Positions 22,306-33,893 of a DNA stretch of 64,000 nucleotides are shown in pieces; positions within the stretch are counted from its first letter, which is position 1, and the number at the start of each line of letters is the position of its first letter. The notes below the pieces were generated by a model. The model was given only the letters and a program-made list of their open reading frames with translations. It did no database searches and was not told the origin of the DNA. Source of the DNA: Mastigamoeba balamuthi. Its lineage: Eukaryota > Evosea > Mastigamoebida > Mastigamoebidae. The DNA lies in the NCBI GenBank assembly GCA_902651635.1, contig CACRSC010000004.1:113306-177305 (forward strand), written 5' to 3'. Position numbers and translations under genes: made by a program.

Positions 22306-23380
22306 CGTGGACATCACGGGCAGCACTCGCGCCAGTGGTCTTTGTTTAGTGGAATCGTCTGCGTATCGTCTCTCTACGCGGCTCGCATGGCCATCGCTTC
22401 TCCCAGCCGTCTCGCGGTAGTTTCATCGCGCTCCCCGAGCACCCACAGTGTTGGGTCAACATAGCAAAGCGCGGCATTGTCTGGAAACGCCTTTCTATCG
22501 AGGGCCCGAGCGGCTCCCAGCGAGAGTTTTCCCGGGGTGTGCGGCCACGGGACCCATAATCGCGAAAATGAGAGAGTGACCAGACCGGAGAAATGCGTTT
22601 ATTCCCGGGCAATACCCATCGGGTTCGTGATCGCTGGTCGACTCGCTCCCAGCGACACCACGGGCCCGGGGGCTAGAGACCACGGCCTCCTCATAAAAGT
22701 GTGGTTGGGTGTGGCGCCCGGCATCCCCGGCGCCCTCTGTCGGCAGCAAAAGAAGCAGCCGACAGAGGGACCGAGCGTGTGAGACCCAAGCCACAGGGCC
22801 AAACAGACCAGTGCCCTTCACAAACCTGAGGTCCGGGGTGCCGTGCGCATGGCATCCCTCTGGCACAGCCCCCGCCCCACATGGCAGCCCAGGCCTGGAG
22901 GGGAGGGGAGCAAGCGGCAAAGGTCAGGAAACAAACACAGCACGCCAGCCAGCAAGCTGCAACACAAAGTATCCTTGCGATGACTGGTTACGATGGGGTG
23001 GCTCCCCGGTGCTGTGCCCCAATGCAGGGCCAGCACCGAATAGCTATTTTCTCTTTCAGCTCTTCATTTCTACTGTCGGGACTTTTGCTCGCCTTTTTCA
23101 CTCAGGGCCAAAGAAGGGCGCAATTGCATGTTGATGGAGATCGGGAGAGCCGTGCAGAGCACGTGACAGACATTGTGTGAACAGTTCAAGCGCATGAGCT
23201 GGCTGTTAGCAGCGACAGAGAGCATGGAAGACTCTCAGAACACTCCTGTTCAACTCCTTAGAGAGGAGGCTCCGAAGTTGTGGCACAGGCAGCAGCCATG
23301 CATGGACATGTGGAAAAGAAGGCACTGAGAATCAAGCTCGGTTATTGTTGGTGCCCTGCTTAGCTCCTACATGCCACTGC
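22306..23380. other. Intergenic, no gene seen
   Basis: Just over 1 kb of mixed-composition DNA after the ataxin-3 stop. Frames on both strands are short, arginine- and proline-rich, and lack family motifs or coherent splice pairs. No tRNA box pair was found. Confidence 0.55.
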
Positions 23381-23503
23381 GATGATCAGTGTCCAGTTCA
23401 GGTTGAGCCTGCGAGTGGCAAGGAAGGAGGGGTCAGTTCTGGTGCGACAGTGTCCGCAGGCTCAGCTCCCGAGTTTATGACGGGCAATACTGCGTAGCAG
23501 ACC
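23381..23503 (-). pseudogene. Relic of the receptor phosphodiesterase gene
   Basis: About 120 bases align with 26538-26655 in the downstream phosphodiesterase gene at roughly 75-80 percent identity by eye; both contain the minus-strand word for NLNWTLII. The match spans an exon-intron boundary: the intron's CTCGCAG acceptor and part of the intron are present in both. The copy therefore arose by DNA duplication, not retroposition. Flanking sequence does not match and no frame extends beyond it. Confidence 0.75.
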
Positions 23504-23649
23504 TGCCGAAATGATACTGCTCACCAGAGGCACCAACACAGAACCAAACTTCGTAAGGGATTTCATGTCTGCCCTCAGACGCAGCAGACCACATAAGTTC
23601 ACGATGCGGGTGGATAGGCAAGTCAAGATATAATTGAGTGGAACTGAAC

Positions 23650-24584
23650 TCAAGTCAGCCATGCCGCGAAGTTGCTGATCCTGCTGCTGAGGTCGTTCCT
23701 CGGCAAACACCCGAAGTCGTCGTTGTAAAAAATTGAGAGCACCTGCAGCTGCGCAGCTGTCAGCCCCTGCACCTCCCCATAAGTGGCCGGGAAGAACGCG
23801 ATCCCTGCTGCTGCCGGCGTGCTGCCCACCGGCGCCGCAGCGGCCCCCGGGGGCATGCCTGCGGGCAGTGCACCCCCGGCAGGCACCCCCATGTGGGGCC
23901 CGGCAAAAGCCCCTGGAGCAGGCATGCCGGGACGCTCCTTGACCCGGGGCTGCAGCACAGCTGCCGCTGCTGGGTACACTGCTCGGATCGTGTGGCGGTT
24001 CCTCCTGCGGATGTCCTGGTTGTCCATCCGCGCAACCAGCGGCGCCATGGCGGCGTTGACAGCCACAGTTACTGATGGGAGGGTGCCAGCCATCAGCCAC
24101 GGATTTTCAAACGAAAATTATGAAAATCAACAGAACAGTGAAACGTGGATAATGACGATCTCGTGATGGGGCATCCGTGAATAAAGACGTAATGGAACAA
24201 CGATTCGACGATGGGACAGCGGGGCTGCTCACCGAGAGGGCCAATCCACAGCGCTGCTGCCGCCTCCTGCTCGCGGACGATCTGCGACGAAAGCTCGGCC
24301 GGGTTCACGAGCGGGGGCTGGCCCGGCGGCGTCTCAGCTGCGGGACACGCACGCGAGGCACACAGCACAGCCCAGACCGAGCAGAGGGGGGGCACGCGTG
24401 TCAGAAGCGAGGGTTCTGGATCGTGACGCTTCGTACAGCCGTAGAGGAACTCGAGGCTGCGCTTGCGGCTGTTCTCGTTGGCCACGTGCGCGGGCGTGAC
24501 CTCGGGCGGGGGCGGGAGCGGGCCGGTGGGAGGGAAGACCGCGGCTATGCCCGGGTTTTCCAGCGGGGGGAGTGCGGGGAGCAT
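23650..24584 (-). CDS. Unassigned protein with Pro/Ala-rich middle and SAP-like tail
   Basis: Exons 24584-24437, 24337-24233 and 24071-23650 give exactly 224 residues, which is good support for the model. The amino third is Pro-rich (FPPTGPLPPPPEVTP). The middle has a basic helical segment (RMDNQDIRRRNRHTIRAV) and then a Met/Pro/Gly/Ala linker. The last 45 residues, FFPATYGEVQGLTAAQLQVL and onward to RISNFAAWLT, have the helix-turn-helix pattern of SAP-like domains and faintly recall the C-terminal domain of fungal Mug135-like proteins. That is a weak resemblance, not an assignment. No signal or membrane segment is present. Confidence 0.6.
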
Positions 24585-24945
24585 GCGCAGTGGAGGCCCC
24601 GCAGCGAATTATGAAGTGTCTTCGATAGATATTTTCTCGTGTCAATTGCTACCAGTGATGCGCGTCGGTCTGTCCACGTTGGGTGGCAAGATGAGCAACT
24701 GCGGGTGAAAGCACTGCTGCGCTCGAAAGAGCGGATGGTGCGCATCTGGAAGGCAGGTCGCCCGAGCCCTGCGAGCCAAGTCGGAGTGCTCCCCGGGATA
24801 GTGTCTCTCTACACCACATCCCCACACATCCCCGAGTCTGCGTCTGGCAAAATAAACAGTGCCGGAGGCCTCTAGGCTGCGTTTCGCGGTATGTTGGTGT
24901 CGTGAAAGAAGTGTTGTCAGTGCTTGTGTGGCGCTCGCGCGCCCG
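24585..24945. promoter_or_regulatory. Upstream of the SAP-like gene; 3' flank of the phosphodiesterase gene
   Basis: TCGATAGATATTTTCTCG at about 24621-24638 is another GATATT-type motif, 40-55 bp upstream of the minus-strand ATG at 24584. Nothing else recognised. Confidence 0.4.
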
Positions 24946-27900
24946 CTAGAGCCGCTCTGTCACTGTCGTCCTGGTGGACATGAGGTTGGTCTCCGCCTGC
25001 CAGTGCTGCTGAGTCGCCCTCAGGTTGTCCATGACCTCTGGTATCGGCATGAAGTCGTTGAACGCTGCAGGCAGGTTCCCGAGCACCGCAAGTGAGCATG
25101 TGCACACGGCAGATGAACGCTAGGCAAGCAAGTGATTGCCGGACCTTGGAACATGGGGAGGCCGATGAAGCGGATGAAGCTGGCCTGGAGCCTGGGGAGG
25201 CAGGCTGAGTCCCTGTCCATGTTGGCGGAGACCTGCAGGCCCCGGCCCTTCTCGTCGTCGCCCTGCAGGAAAAATTCCTCCTGGACTCGGTTGGACCACT
25301 CGAGGGCGCCCGCCAGGGGCCTCGCCAGGTTGGCCGCGTCGCTGAGCTTCATCATCAGCTTCATGACCGTCACGCGCGCCTCGTCGCTGAGGCTCTCGCA
25401 GAGCGTCACCGTCTTGAACTCGCTGACGATGCGGAAGTGGAACGCCATGTCCGTGGCCAGCACGAGCTCGATCATCAGGCAGCGCAGCGACCTGTACGCC
25501 TGCTCGTCGAGGCCTGCGAGCACGCCGACCTCTGCCAGCACGTTGAACGCAGACGAGATGTGGAAGTTCTCCAGGACGCTGCGGTCGTTGTACTGCATGG
25601 CCAGCGGCGACCGCGTGTTGACCTGGAACGTGTTGTTTCTCCCTGGGTGCCCCACGTCGTGCACGATGGCCGTCAGTATCAGCGCCGCCTTCTCCAGCTG
25701 CTTGAACGGCACTTCTGTCACCGTCAGCAGGTACGCCATCGCCTGCGTCACGTCCGCGGCGTGCATGCTGTTGTGGTACGGGTTGTCGCTGACGTACATC
25801 CTGCGCGCGTTGTGAGTCGATGTCTGTTGAATTCGGCTGGGTACTTCTCGATTTTTGAGACGAATTCGTGGAGGGTCCTCTCGGGGACATCGAGTATGGC
25901 GGCGACCTCGAAGCGGCACAATTGCTCCATGCAGACAGAATGAAAGCAGTTGCCGTGGTCGAAGACGTTCCAGTTCCACAGGGGGCGCTCCTGCGGGGTT
26001 GCTATCCTGCTGTACTTGGCCAGGTCCTCCATCGACAGGTACTTATCCCCTCGGGCGGAGGCCTCGGGGAGGAACTCCTCCTTTATGAACCTCTCCTCGT
26101 ACGAATCCATTACGGTGTTCTGCATGTCGAGCTTGTAGAGGCCCGAGCTGAATCGGGGGGAACCGTCAGTGTCCGTCAGTGGATTGTCCCTATGTCCGAA
26201 CCTGATGGCGTCCATCACACGGCCGATCGAGGATTGAATTTGCTTCTCTGTCAGGTCCCCGCTCTTCATCTGCTTCAGGATGTCCAGCACGGTGTCCATT
26301 CCTGTTCGCATTTCTCGCTTCTGCGGGTTTTGTGTAAGGAGGGAAGCCAGTTGAGGCAGAGACTGGAGGTCACCATCGAGTCGCCGACGAGGACAGAGGC
26401 TGCGAAGAGTATTCGCAGAGCAGCGACGAACACAACACCGACGACGAGCGGGCAGAGCACGATGATCAGGATGCCGCAGAGCAGCGCGGACTTGGAGGTC
26501 TCCAGCATCGTCGAGGTGTAGTCCGACTCCTTCACGGCGATGATCAGCGTCCAGTTCAGGTTGAATCTGCGAGCCACAAGGAATAAGTGGGTCAGTTCTT
26601 GCGCGACAGTGCACGCAGGCAAGCGTACGAGTCTCTGACAGGCAAAACTGCGTAGTGGACCCGCTCAGAAGACCCGTCGACTTTGATGTTCATGATGCCA
26701 AACTCGTCATTCTCGAAGAAGAACGGCTCGTCGGCGCTGGCAGCGTTCTCCATCAAGTGCTCGTCAACCCCGCGGATCTGTTGAGAGTTAAATAATTCGG
26801 CTTGTGAGCGAGCGTGCCAGCTGGTCTTTGAGGTCGGTGACGTTGATGGGCACGATTGTGTCGTCCGAGACTTTCTTGTAGACGGGCTCCTTGTTGGAGA
26901 TGCCAAAGACAGTGCCGTGCTTGTCGACCACCCAGATCCTCGCGCTCTGCGTCAGCTCCAGGGACCCCAGGTACTCTGCGCGAGCCCCCCTCAGAGCTGT
27001 TAGGCCTCAGAGTGTTCGGTGTGCAGTTTCGTCACCTGAGATGGTGCTCAGCAGGAAGTCCCCGTCAATACTGGCTACGAGCCTGCCGTCCTCCAGTACG
27101 GGGACAATGAAGAGCATCAGAAGCTCCACGAAGTACTCGGAGGTGCTCTCCTGTCCGGTGCTTTGTGTCAGCAGAGGGCGCCGCAGCCAGAGGTCAGCGG
27201 GGGCTGTGCGCACGTCGCCAGTGACCTCGACAGTGATCTCCTCCATCCAGTGTGGGCCAGTGGTCAGCAATGGGTCGTCTGGCCAGTACCACGAGGCGTT
27301 GTATTGGCCTGTGTGTTGTCATGTGAGCCGGACATGCAATCGGTGAAGACTTCTTTCTCTCGCACCGAGATCAGTGAACGCGCCGTCAGGATAGCTCTCG
27401 TTCCACGAGTACCCCTTGGGGCACTCCCACATCCGCTGGTTCGTCAGGTTCCCGCCCTCCAGCAGCACCGCCTGTTGCACCCGCGCGAAAAGAGAATTCC
27501 GCTGCAGTCTTAGGAGACGGAAACCCGGACGCCTGAGAAAAGGGGAAAAGGCAGACCTGCAGGAACGAGGTCTGGGTGCTCTTGTCGAACATGATGCAGG
27601 CCATCTGGCCGTCGGTGTACACGCTGCAGGCGTAGCGCACGCTCATGGTGCCGCGGGAGGCGCGCTGGCCCGCGTTGAGCAGCTTGCGGAGGTCGCGGGT
27701 GACGTTGGGGGGCGCGGCGACGACCTCGCGGGCCTCGAGCGCGGCCGTGGGCGCCGCCCAGAGGAAGTTCAGCACCTCAGACCGCGCGCCCTCGATGACC
27801 CTGCGCAGAAGCGGGTCCGCCGCGGCCCTGACGCCCACGATGCCCGCGTTGCGTGCCATCTGCCACGGAGTGATCACTGCGAGGACCAGCGGGCAGTCCG

Positions 27901-28031
27901 TCAGAGCAGCCAGCGGCTCCGGCCAGCGGGGGGAAGGGCGGACCCGCGACGACGACGCAGGCGAGGGCGAAGAGGCCGAGCGACACCTCGACGAGGGCCA
28001 CCTTGAGGCGCAGCATGGTCTTGTGCTTCAT
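24946..28031 (-). CDS. Receptor-type cyclic-nucleotide phosphodiesterase (class I PDE)
   Basis: Starts MKHKTMLRLKVALVEVSLGL, a signal anchor, then a large extracellular sensor region over many short exons that resembles a double Cache domain (WYWPDDPLLTTGPHWMEE, FIVPVLEDGRLVASIDGDF, RIWVVDKHGTVFGISN). A second membrane segment follows (SALLCGILIIVLCPLVVGVV). The cytosolic part is a complete class I PDE catalytic domain: NPYHNSMHAADVTQ, AIVHDVGHPGRNN, LATDMAFHF, MKLSDAANLARP, EFFLQGDDEKGRG and FIRFIGLPMFQ. It hydrolyses cAMP and/or cGMP; specificity cannot be called by eye. The stop is TAG at 24946-24948 after LRATQQHWQAETN.... A related adenylyl cyclase receptor lies immediately upstream on the same strand, and a fragment of this gene is duplicated at 23381-23503. 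Confidence 0.9.
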
Positions 28032-28440
28032 TTTTGGATAATGCGACCCCTGTGCCAAAATAGAGCCGGGGCTCAGCCGGAATTGTACCGGCGGGCAAAC
28101 CCGACCCACGCGACAGAGATTCACGCCGGTGCACTGCACAGAAGCAATAATGCTGCCACCACCCCCTATCCACCACCCTCGAGCCCTGGGGAGGAGGGCA
28201 GTTCCCTTGCCTCGGTGGCCAGGAAGGGCCGGAGAAGAGAACCGTGTTCCCTCAGCCATCAGCCCGAGAGAACTGAGCTGTCTGTAGATGACAGCAGGGA
28301 GATATCCCCTGGTGCTCCTGCGGATGGACCCCAGCATACGGTGCACCCTGCCCTCTACTTCACCGCAGAACATTCTCAGCTGCGCAACAGGCGATGCATG
28401 AGCTGTAGGATTGAAATCACGGTTGGTCAGGGGTGATAAA
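28032..28440. promoter_or_regulatory. Spacer between receptor cyclase and receptor phosphodiesterase
   Basis: 409 bp between the cyclase stop and the phosphodiesterase start, both genes minus-strand. No gene is seen. It must hold the cyclase 3' end and any separate phosphodiesterase promoter. Confidence 0.45.
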
Positions 28441-31132
28441 CTACGAAGATATGCTGGGGGTGATGCTCGCATCGACCCCAGCGGACTCGCGGGCCTGCGA
28501 CCGCGCCCAGTGCTTGCAGACCACACGCGGGGCCACGTCGTCTGGGTGGCCACTGCAGTACTCCACGAGGCAGTCGGGGCGCTCCACGCCCTGCAGAAGC
28601 TCGGCGTCGACCGCCCTGTACTCGGACAGGAGGTTCAATTGTCGGGCAGACAGCACCTCCTTGCGGCCCACGAGCTCGTGCACGCGGACGTGGTTCTGGA
28701 ACCCCTTTATAGGAACAAATCTGCGAGGATATGTCAGTTGATCAAAGTTCAAATGAATGAATCCAGGAATCATGGGGTCATGGGCTCACCCGAGGCATCT
28801 GAACGCCATGTGGCCGCCGCACTGCCCGCGCACGGCGTCGCCCACGCTGACGGTGATGCACAGGTCGCGGTTGAGCTGCTCGAGCCGCGCGGCGAGGTTG
28901 ACCGTGTCGCCGATGACCGTGTAGTTCATGCGCTCGCGGCTGCCCACGTTGCCCGCGAGCACGGGCCCCGCGTTGATCCCGATCCGTATCGACATCCCGA
29001 AGCTGTGCTTCTGCACGAACCCCGCGTTGAGGTCCTCGAGCGCCTCCACGATCGCCACAGCCGCGTCGCAGGCCAGCGACGCGTGGCTCTCGACGGGCTC
29101 GGGAACGTTCCACACGGCCTGCGCACCGGGTTTCGACGGGTCCTCGTCAGTGCCGCGGGTGGTCAGGGGTGGAGGTACCATGATGGCGTCTCCGATGTAC
29201 TTGTCGATGACCCCGCGGTGCTCGTCGACGATGTCGGAGAACCGGGCGAACATCGTCTGCAGGATGTCGAGCATCACGGCGACGCCCTTCTGGTCCGTCA
29301 GCGACGTGAAGTTGACGACGTCGAGGAACATCACCGTCGCCTCAGCGTGCGCCATCGACCCCGTCCTGCTCGTCGAGGGGCGGGGGGGTGTCAGTCCGGG
29401 ATGGCGCGTTGCTGCGCGTCGCCTCTCAGGCAACGTACGAGGGCTCGAGGTTGTTGCGGATGAGCCACGCGACCACTGTCTTGGGCACGTAGACGGTGAA
29501 CGTCTTGAGCGCCACAGTCATCCGCTGCGCCTGCTTCTCGAGCTCGGCGACCTCGGAGACGGGCGAGTCGAACGAAGGCGCGCGGCTGAAGTTCATATCC
29601 GTGATGCGCCCGAGGTGCGCGGTGAGCAGGCCGATGTGCTTGGACAGCGCCGCCGCGAGGGCCACGATGCTGCCAGAGAGCAGCACCAGGACCGACAGCG
29701 TGAGGCAGATCACGCACAAGACGTAGGTCTTCGTGCTGCTCTCGACCGCCGCGTGTGCCCGGAGCAGCTCGCCCTCGAAGTCGTCGACGGGCGACAGAAG
29801 CGCCAGCCACCAGATCTTACCCGTCAGCGTGTCGATCGGAATGAAGTCGATGAATGCCCCGTCGCGCCGGAAGCTCGCGGCCACTCTTCTTCCCTGTGTG
29901 TGCGACAGCCACATGGCCACCGTGGACTTGACTCTGTGCACCCGTCAGTCAGCCGTGTGCGTAGAGGCTGTTGAGGTATGAACGCGTGCCTCGGATCGGG
30001 GTGAGAGCCGACGGTGAGGACGTTCTTGCCATCGGTGACGTTTCCGCCGGTGGTGGCCAGCATACCCATGTCGGTCTCGTTGTCGAACATGAACGCGAGG
30101 CCGTGCTCGGTGATCTCGAGCGTCGAGAAGAAGCTCTGCAGCGAGTCCAGCCGTATGCTGGTGCCGATGTACGCGCTGGCGTTGGGCCCCAGCACCGACT
30201 GCGGCAGCGACATGCTGAAGCACGCCTCGAAGATGTCGGTCCACTCCTGGTACGATGTCCACGTGTTGATCGGGAGCCCCGCCTCGAGCCCGTTTTTCCT
30301 GCGTGTCTGTGAGATAGGTAAAGAACGATCGCCGGAGGCACCGCTAAGACTCCACGTACCAATAAATGTGCTCGCCTATCGCGAAGTTGGGCTTTGTGCC
30401 GAGGGGGATGCGCGTGGGGGTCAGCGAGTCGAGGAGGAAGAGGTACGCGGAGAGCGTCGAGTTATTTCTGTTGCTGTCGGCCACCGTCCACATGAACGCC
30501 TTCTTTCCCAGCGTGTACCCGATGCAGTACTGGTGGTACCCCCACTGGTTCCTGAACCCAAAGCACTGCGCCCGCTCTCCGTGTCAGCCGCGTGCGCCCT
30601 GCCGCGCGTCCCCATTTTTTCCACCTTCCTTTCTCCGGTGCTTTTTCCCGTCCATTTTGCACCTCTTATCCCGGCGGATGCTGTGCGAAAGGGGAACGAC
30701 AGGGCGCACGAATCCGTTGAGGGCCGGAAGCTGCCGGATGAAGGGCGCCATCAGGTGGAAGAACGGCGCGGGGTTGTCCGCGATGGCGGCGGTCGTGCGT
30801 GGCAGGTCGGTGGCCCCGCGCTGGGTCATGTCGCCGAGCTGGACGCCCAGCGAGTTTATGGGCGTCGAGAGCATGCGCTCGACCGTGATGCGCACCTTGT
30901 CGACGACGAGGCCGCGGAACGTGTCCGCCTGCTTGCGGATGCTGGCGCGCGCGATCGACGTGAGGCCCGTGACGGTCTGGCCCCACCCGACGGCGATGGG
31001 CGTGATCGAGATCAGCGCGACGGCGACGGCCCCTCCGAGGAACCCCCAGATGAGTATGTGCCGCAGCGGCAGGCCCCTGCGCGCCCACGCCTGCGCCCCG
31101 GGGACCTTGGCGTACGGCGCGTGCGAGTGCAT
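28441..31132 (-). CDS. Receptor-type class III adenylyl cyclase
   Basis: Starts at the ATG at 31130-31132. A first membrane segment (HILIWGFLGGAVAVALISIT) leads into an extracellular sensor region with Cache-like features (TDIFEACFSMSLPQSVLGPN, FMFDNETDMGMLATTGGNV). A second membrane segment (LCVICLTLSVLVLLSGSIVA) follows. The cytosolic catalytic domain has FLDVVNFTSL and DKYIGDAIM with the two metal Asp residues, and YTVIGDTVNLAARLE with the transition-state Asn and Arg. Lys in DKYIGD and Asp in VIGDTVN are the ATP-selecting pair, so adenylyl rather than guanylyl cyclase is inferred. The tail after the domain ends DASITPSISS. It makes cAMP, probably in response to an external small ligand, next to an enzyme that destroys it. 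Confidence 0.9.
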
Positions 31133-31348
31133 CAGTGCGCAGGCCTAAAGAGCAGTGACGCTCTCGGCCTCTCGGTCAATCTATTTCGAGCCAACGGGTA
31201 CTTGTGCGATGTCACCGCGTCGACAGTGCTAATAAAAAACGACAGCGTCGTCGCGGCAGTCGATGGAATCAGATACAGACGGTGCCGTGGGGTCCAGGCT
31301 CACCCGGGAAAGGGATGCATTTGGTGTTGGAGGGAGGGGCGTCTTTCG

Positions 31349-33794
31349 TCACGACGAGGCGGGGGCTGCGGCGGAGGCGGGGCTGTCGCCCGTGGCGGCC
31401 TCCTCTGCCGAGGTGTCGATGTTGACGATCTTGATGTCGTTGTAGGGCTTGTCGTTGCTGTCGGTGCGCGTGCACTCGATCTGCGTGACGACCTCCTGGC
31501 CCTTGACGACGCGGCCGAAGACCGTGTGCTTGTTGTCCAGCCTGGGCAGCGGCACCGTCGTGATGAAGAACTGCGAGCCGTTGGTGTTGGGCCCCGCGTT
31601 GGCCATCGACAGCGTGAACGGCCTATCGTGCCGCAGCGTCCGCGTGAACTCGTCCTCAAACTCCCCGCCCCAGATCGACTCGCCCCCAGTGCCGTCCCCG
31701 CGGGGGTCGCCCGTCTGGATCATGAACCCCTTGATGACCCTGCTCTGGCGCGTCAGTGTGTGCTCGCTTGGCTCCGAGGGGGGGCAGGAGAGGGACCTGT
31801 GGAAGATGACTCCGTTGTAGTAGCCGTTCTTCGAGTGGACGGTGAAGTTCTCGACGGTCTTGGGGCACTCGTTGGGGAAGAGGCGCAGGTGTATGTCGCC
31901 CAGCGTCGTGTGGATGACGGCCGAGCGCGCCAGGCGCGACGACGGCAGCGACGTGGTGAGTGCCTTGAGCGCCGCCTCTGTCGGCTTCTCGTTGAACACG
32001 TCTCTCCCGGTCTCCTCGATGTTGCCCCTGTTGTTGTAGTTCATAGGCGAGTTGAGTCAGTTGTGGCAGAACACCCCCACAGAAGCCCTGAAGATTCCAT
32101 GATTTGTGAATGAGGGGATTGCGTACTCTTCGGGCTCCGCGGGCTCGCGGCGCGTGAACATGTAGAACCGCGCCTTGGAGTAGGCCGCGCAGAACAGCGT
32201 CGGGTCGGGCTCGGCAGCCCTGTTCCTGGTGCCCGTGGCGAGGTCGCCCTCGCTGGTGCCCTGGTAGAGGGCCAGCGTCGTGAACCTCGTCGAGCTCTCG
32301 ACCCTGCCCAGCACCCTGGCCACCCTGTTCTCCGCAAGGTTCACGACCTTGACGCCAAAGACGGTCCCGTAGAGCGCAAAGTGCCCGCTCTCGTCGATGA
32401 CGACGTCGCTGGCCACGTCCTTGGCGTCGACCTCGCGCTCGACGGCCATGCGCTTGCCAAAGTCGATCGACTCGAGGTGGAACGGGCTCGCGGCGTCGCT
32501 GCGCGCGTGCAGGTCGTTGCAGGCGGCCACCGACTCGTCGTACTCGCGCTGTATCTTGCCCGTGCGGAACCCGAAGACGCGCACGTGGCGGTCGCGGCCC
32601 ATCGTCGCGAACTTGAGGCCGTCGGGCGAGACGTTGAGCGACACGGCGTGCGTGCGGGCCTCGACAAAGGCGAAGAGGTCCGTGTCCATCTTGTACCGGA
32701 ACTTAACGGCCGCCTCGGGGAACTGCAGCGTCTGCGGGTCCCAGTACTCGATCATCCCCGACTTGTCCGCCGTGATCACCGTGTTGAACTTGCCGTTGTA
32801 CTGCTCGCAGCGAGTTCAATTGAGCCCAGACACGGTCAGCGTCTCTCGTCTGGCTGCGGTCGGCGGGGGCCGCACCCGGATGATGTGGACGGGGGTCTTG
32901 TGGAGCTTGAACGTGTGCATGGGGATGGCAGCCTTCTGCTTGTCGACCTCGATGTGTGCGACGTCGTAGACGTGGACCACAGGCGACTCGGAATCGGAGC
33001 TGTGGGCGGGGCCAGCCGTGAGACGGCGACGGCTGAGCGACGCCGTGGTGAGGTAGCGACGCACACTGCAAGGAAGGTCCCCGTGTGCCCGACCCAGCAG
33101 CAGCTCGCGGGGACGTACGGCAGCGTGTACATGTCCACCATGTCTGCACCCCCCGAGCAAACAAAACGTGAGCCCGCGGGGAGTCGAACTGCGGACCCCA
33201 GTTGAGGACGTCGAAGATCTTGAACGACTTGTCGAGCGACGCCGTGGCGAGCGTCTGGCCGTCGGCGCTGGCGCTCACGGCCACGATGGGCTGCAGGTGC
33301 GCCCTGAAGTGCTTGACAAAGTCCACGCCCACCGGCTGCTTGCGCCAGAACTTCACGTGCCCGTCGGCGCTCGCCGTCACCACGTACCCCGACGACGTCA
33401 CCGCGATGTGCGTCACCGTCTCTGCGCGGGTCTGGTCAGCGGGGGGACGGCCTCGGTGCCGCCGGAGCTGCGCACCCCTGTGCATGTAGCTCTTCTCGTA
33501 CATCTCGGCGCTCGGGAGCCTCTGCTCGTACAGCTTCAGGAAGGGCACGGCAGCTGCGGCAGTGAATTGGTCGTCAATATCTCGGAGATATTTTGGCCTC
33601 CCCCCCTCTGCGCGCGCGCGGGGGCGTCTGGGCTGCGCAGGCTGCGCGCCTTTCTTGGGCCGCTTGACGGGGCGGGGAGGGCCGATGCTGCTCCCGTCGT
33701 CGGCTGGCTTGGCGGGGGAGGTCTGCTCTTCCCGCGGCGCGGCAGGGGAGCTGGGCGCGCCGTCCGAGTGGTCGCCGTCCGCGTTGCGTTTCAT
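31349..33794 (-). CDS. PPWD1: PPWD1-type WD40 and cyclophilin peptidyl-prolyl isomerase
   Basis: The amino end is Pro/Lys-rich with nuclear-type basic runs ([12 protein letters not shown]). [11 protein letters not shown] and the WD40 domain follow, tracking human PPWD1 closely: [33 protein letters not shown] (created by removing the intron 33144-33196) and [20 protein letters not shown]. The carboxyl domain is a cyclophilin: [77 protein letters not shown]. The catalytic Arg lies in the VIFHR/IKGFMIQ segment and is split by an intron. The protein is a spliceosome-associated proline isomerase. Several introns of 50-110 bp break the gene. The stop is TGA at 31349-31351. Confidence 0.95.
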
Positions 33795-33893
33795 CTCGCG
33801 CGCGGGAGGTTTGTTCTGTTGGCTCGTCGATGAAAAATCAGCGAGATAGAGAAATCTCACCGGGCGAGAGATCTCGTTCTATTTACTGCCCCT
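33795..33893. promoter_or_regulatory. 99-bp bidirectional promoter region
   Basis: Separates two divergent ATGs. It is AT-rich with GAGATAGAGAAATCTC (33843-33858), an inverted repeat, then GCGAGAGATCTCG. No TATA box of standard form is seen. Confidence 0.5.

Noticed and set aside
33565-33600. Palindromic AATATCTCGGAGATATT inside the PPWD1 gene, like the upstream motif
   Set aside because: It reads in frame as part of the PPWD1 amino end, so it is probably coding; it was not counted as a promoter motif.
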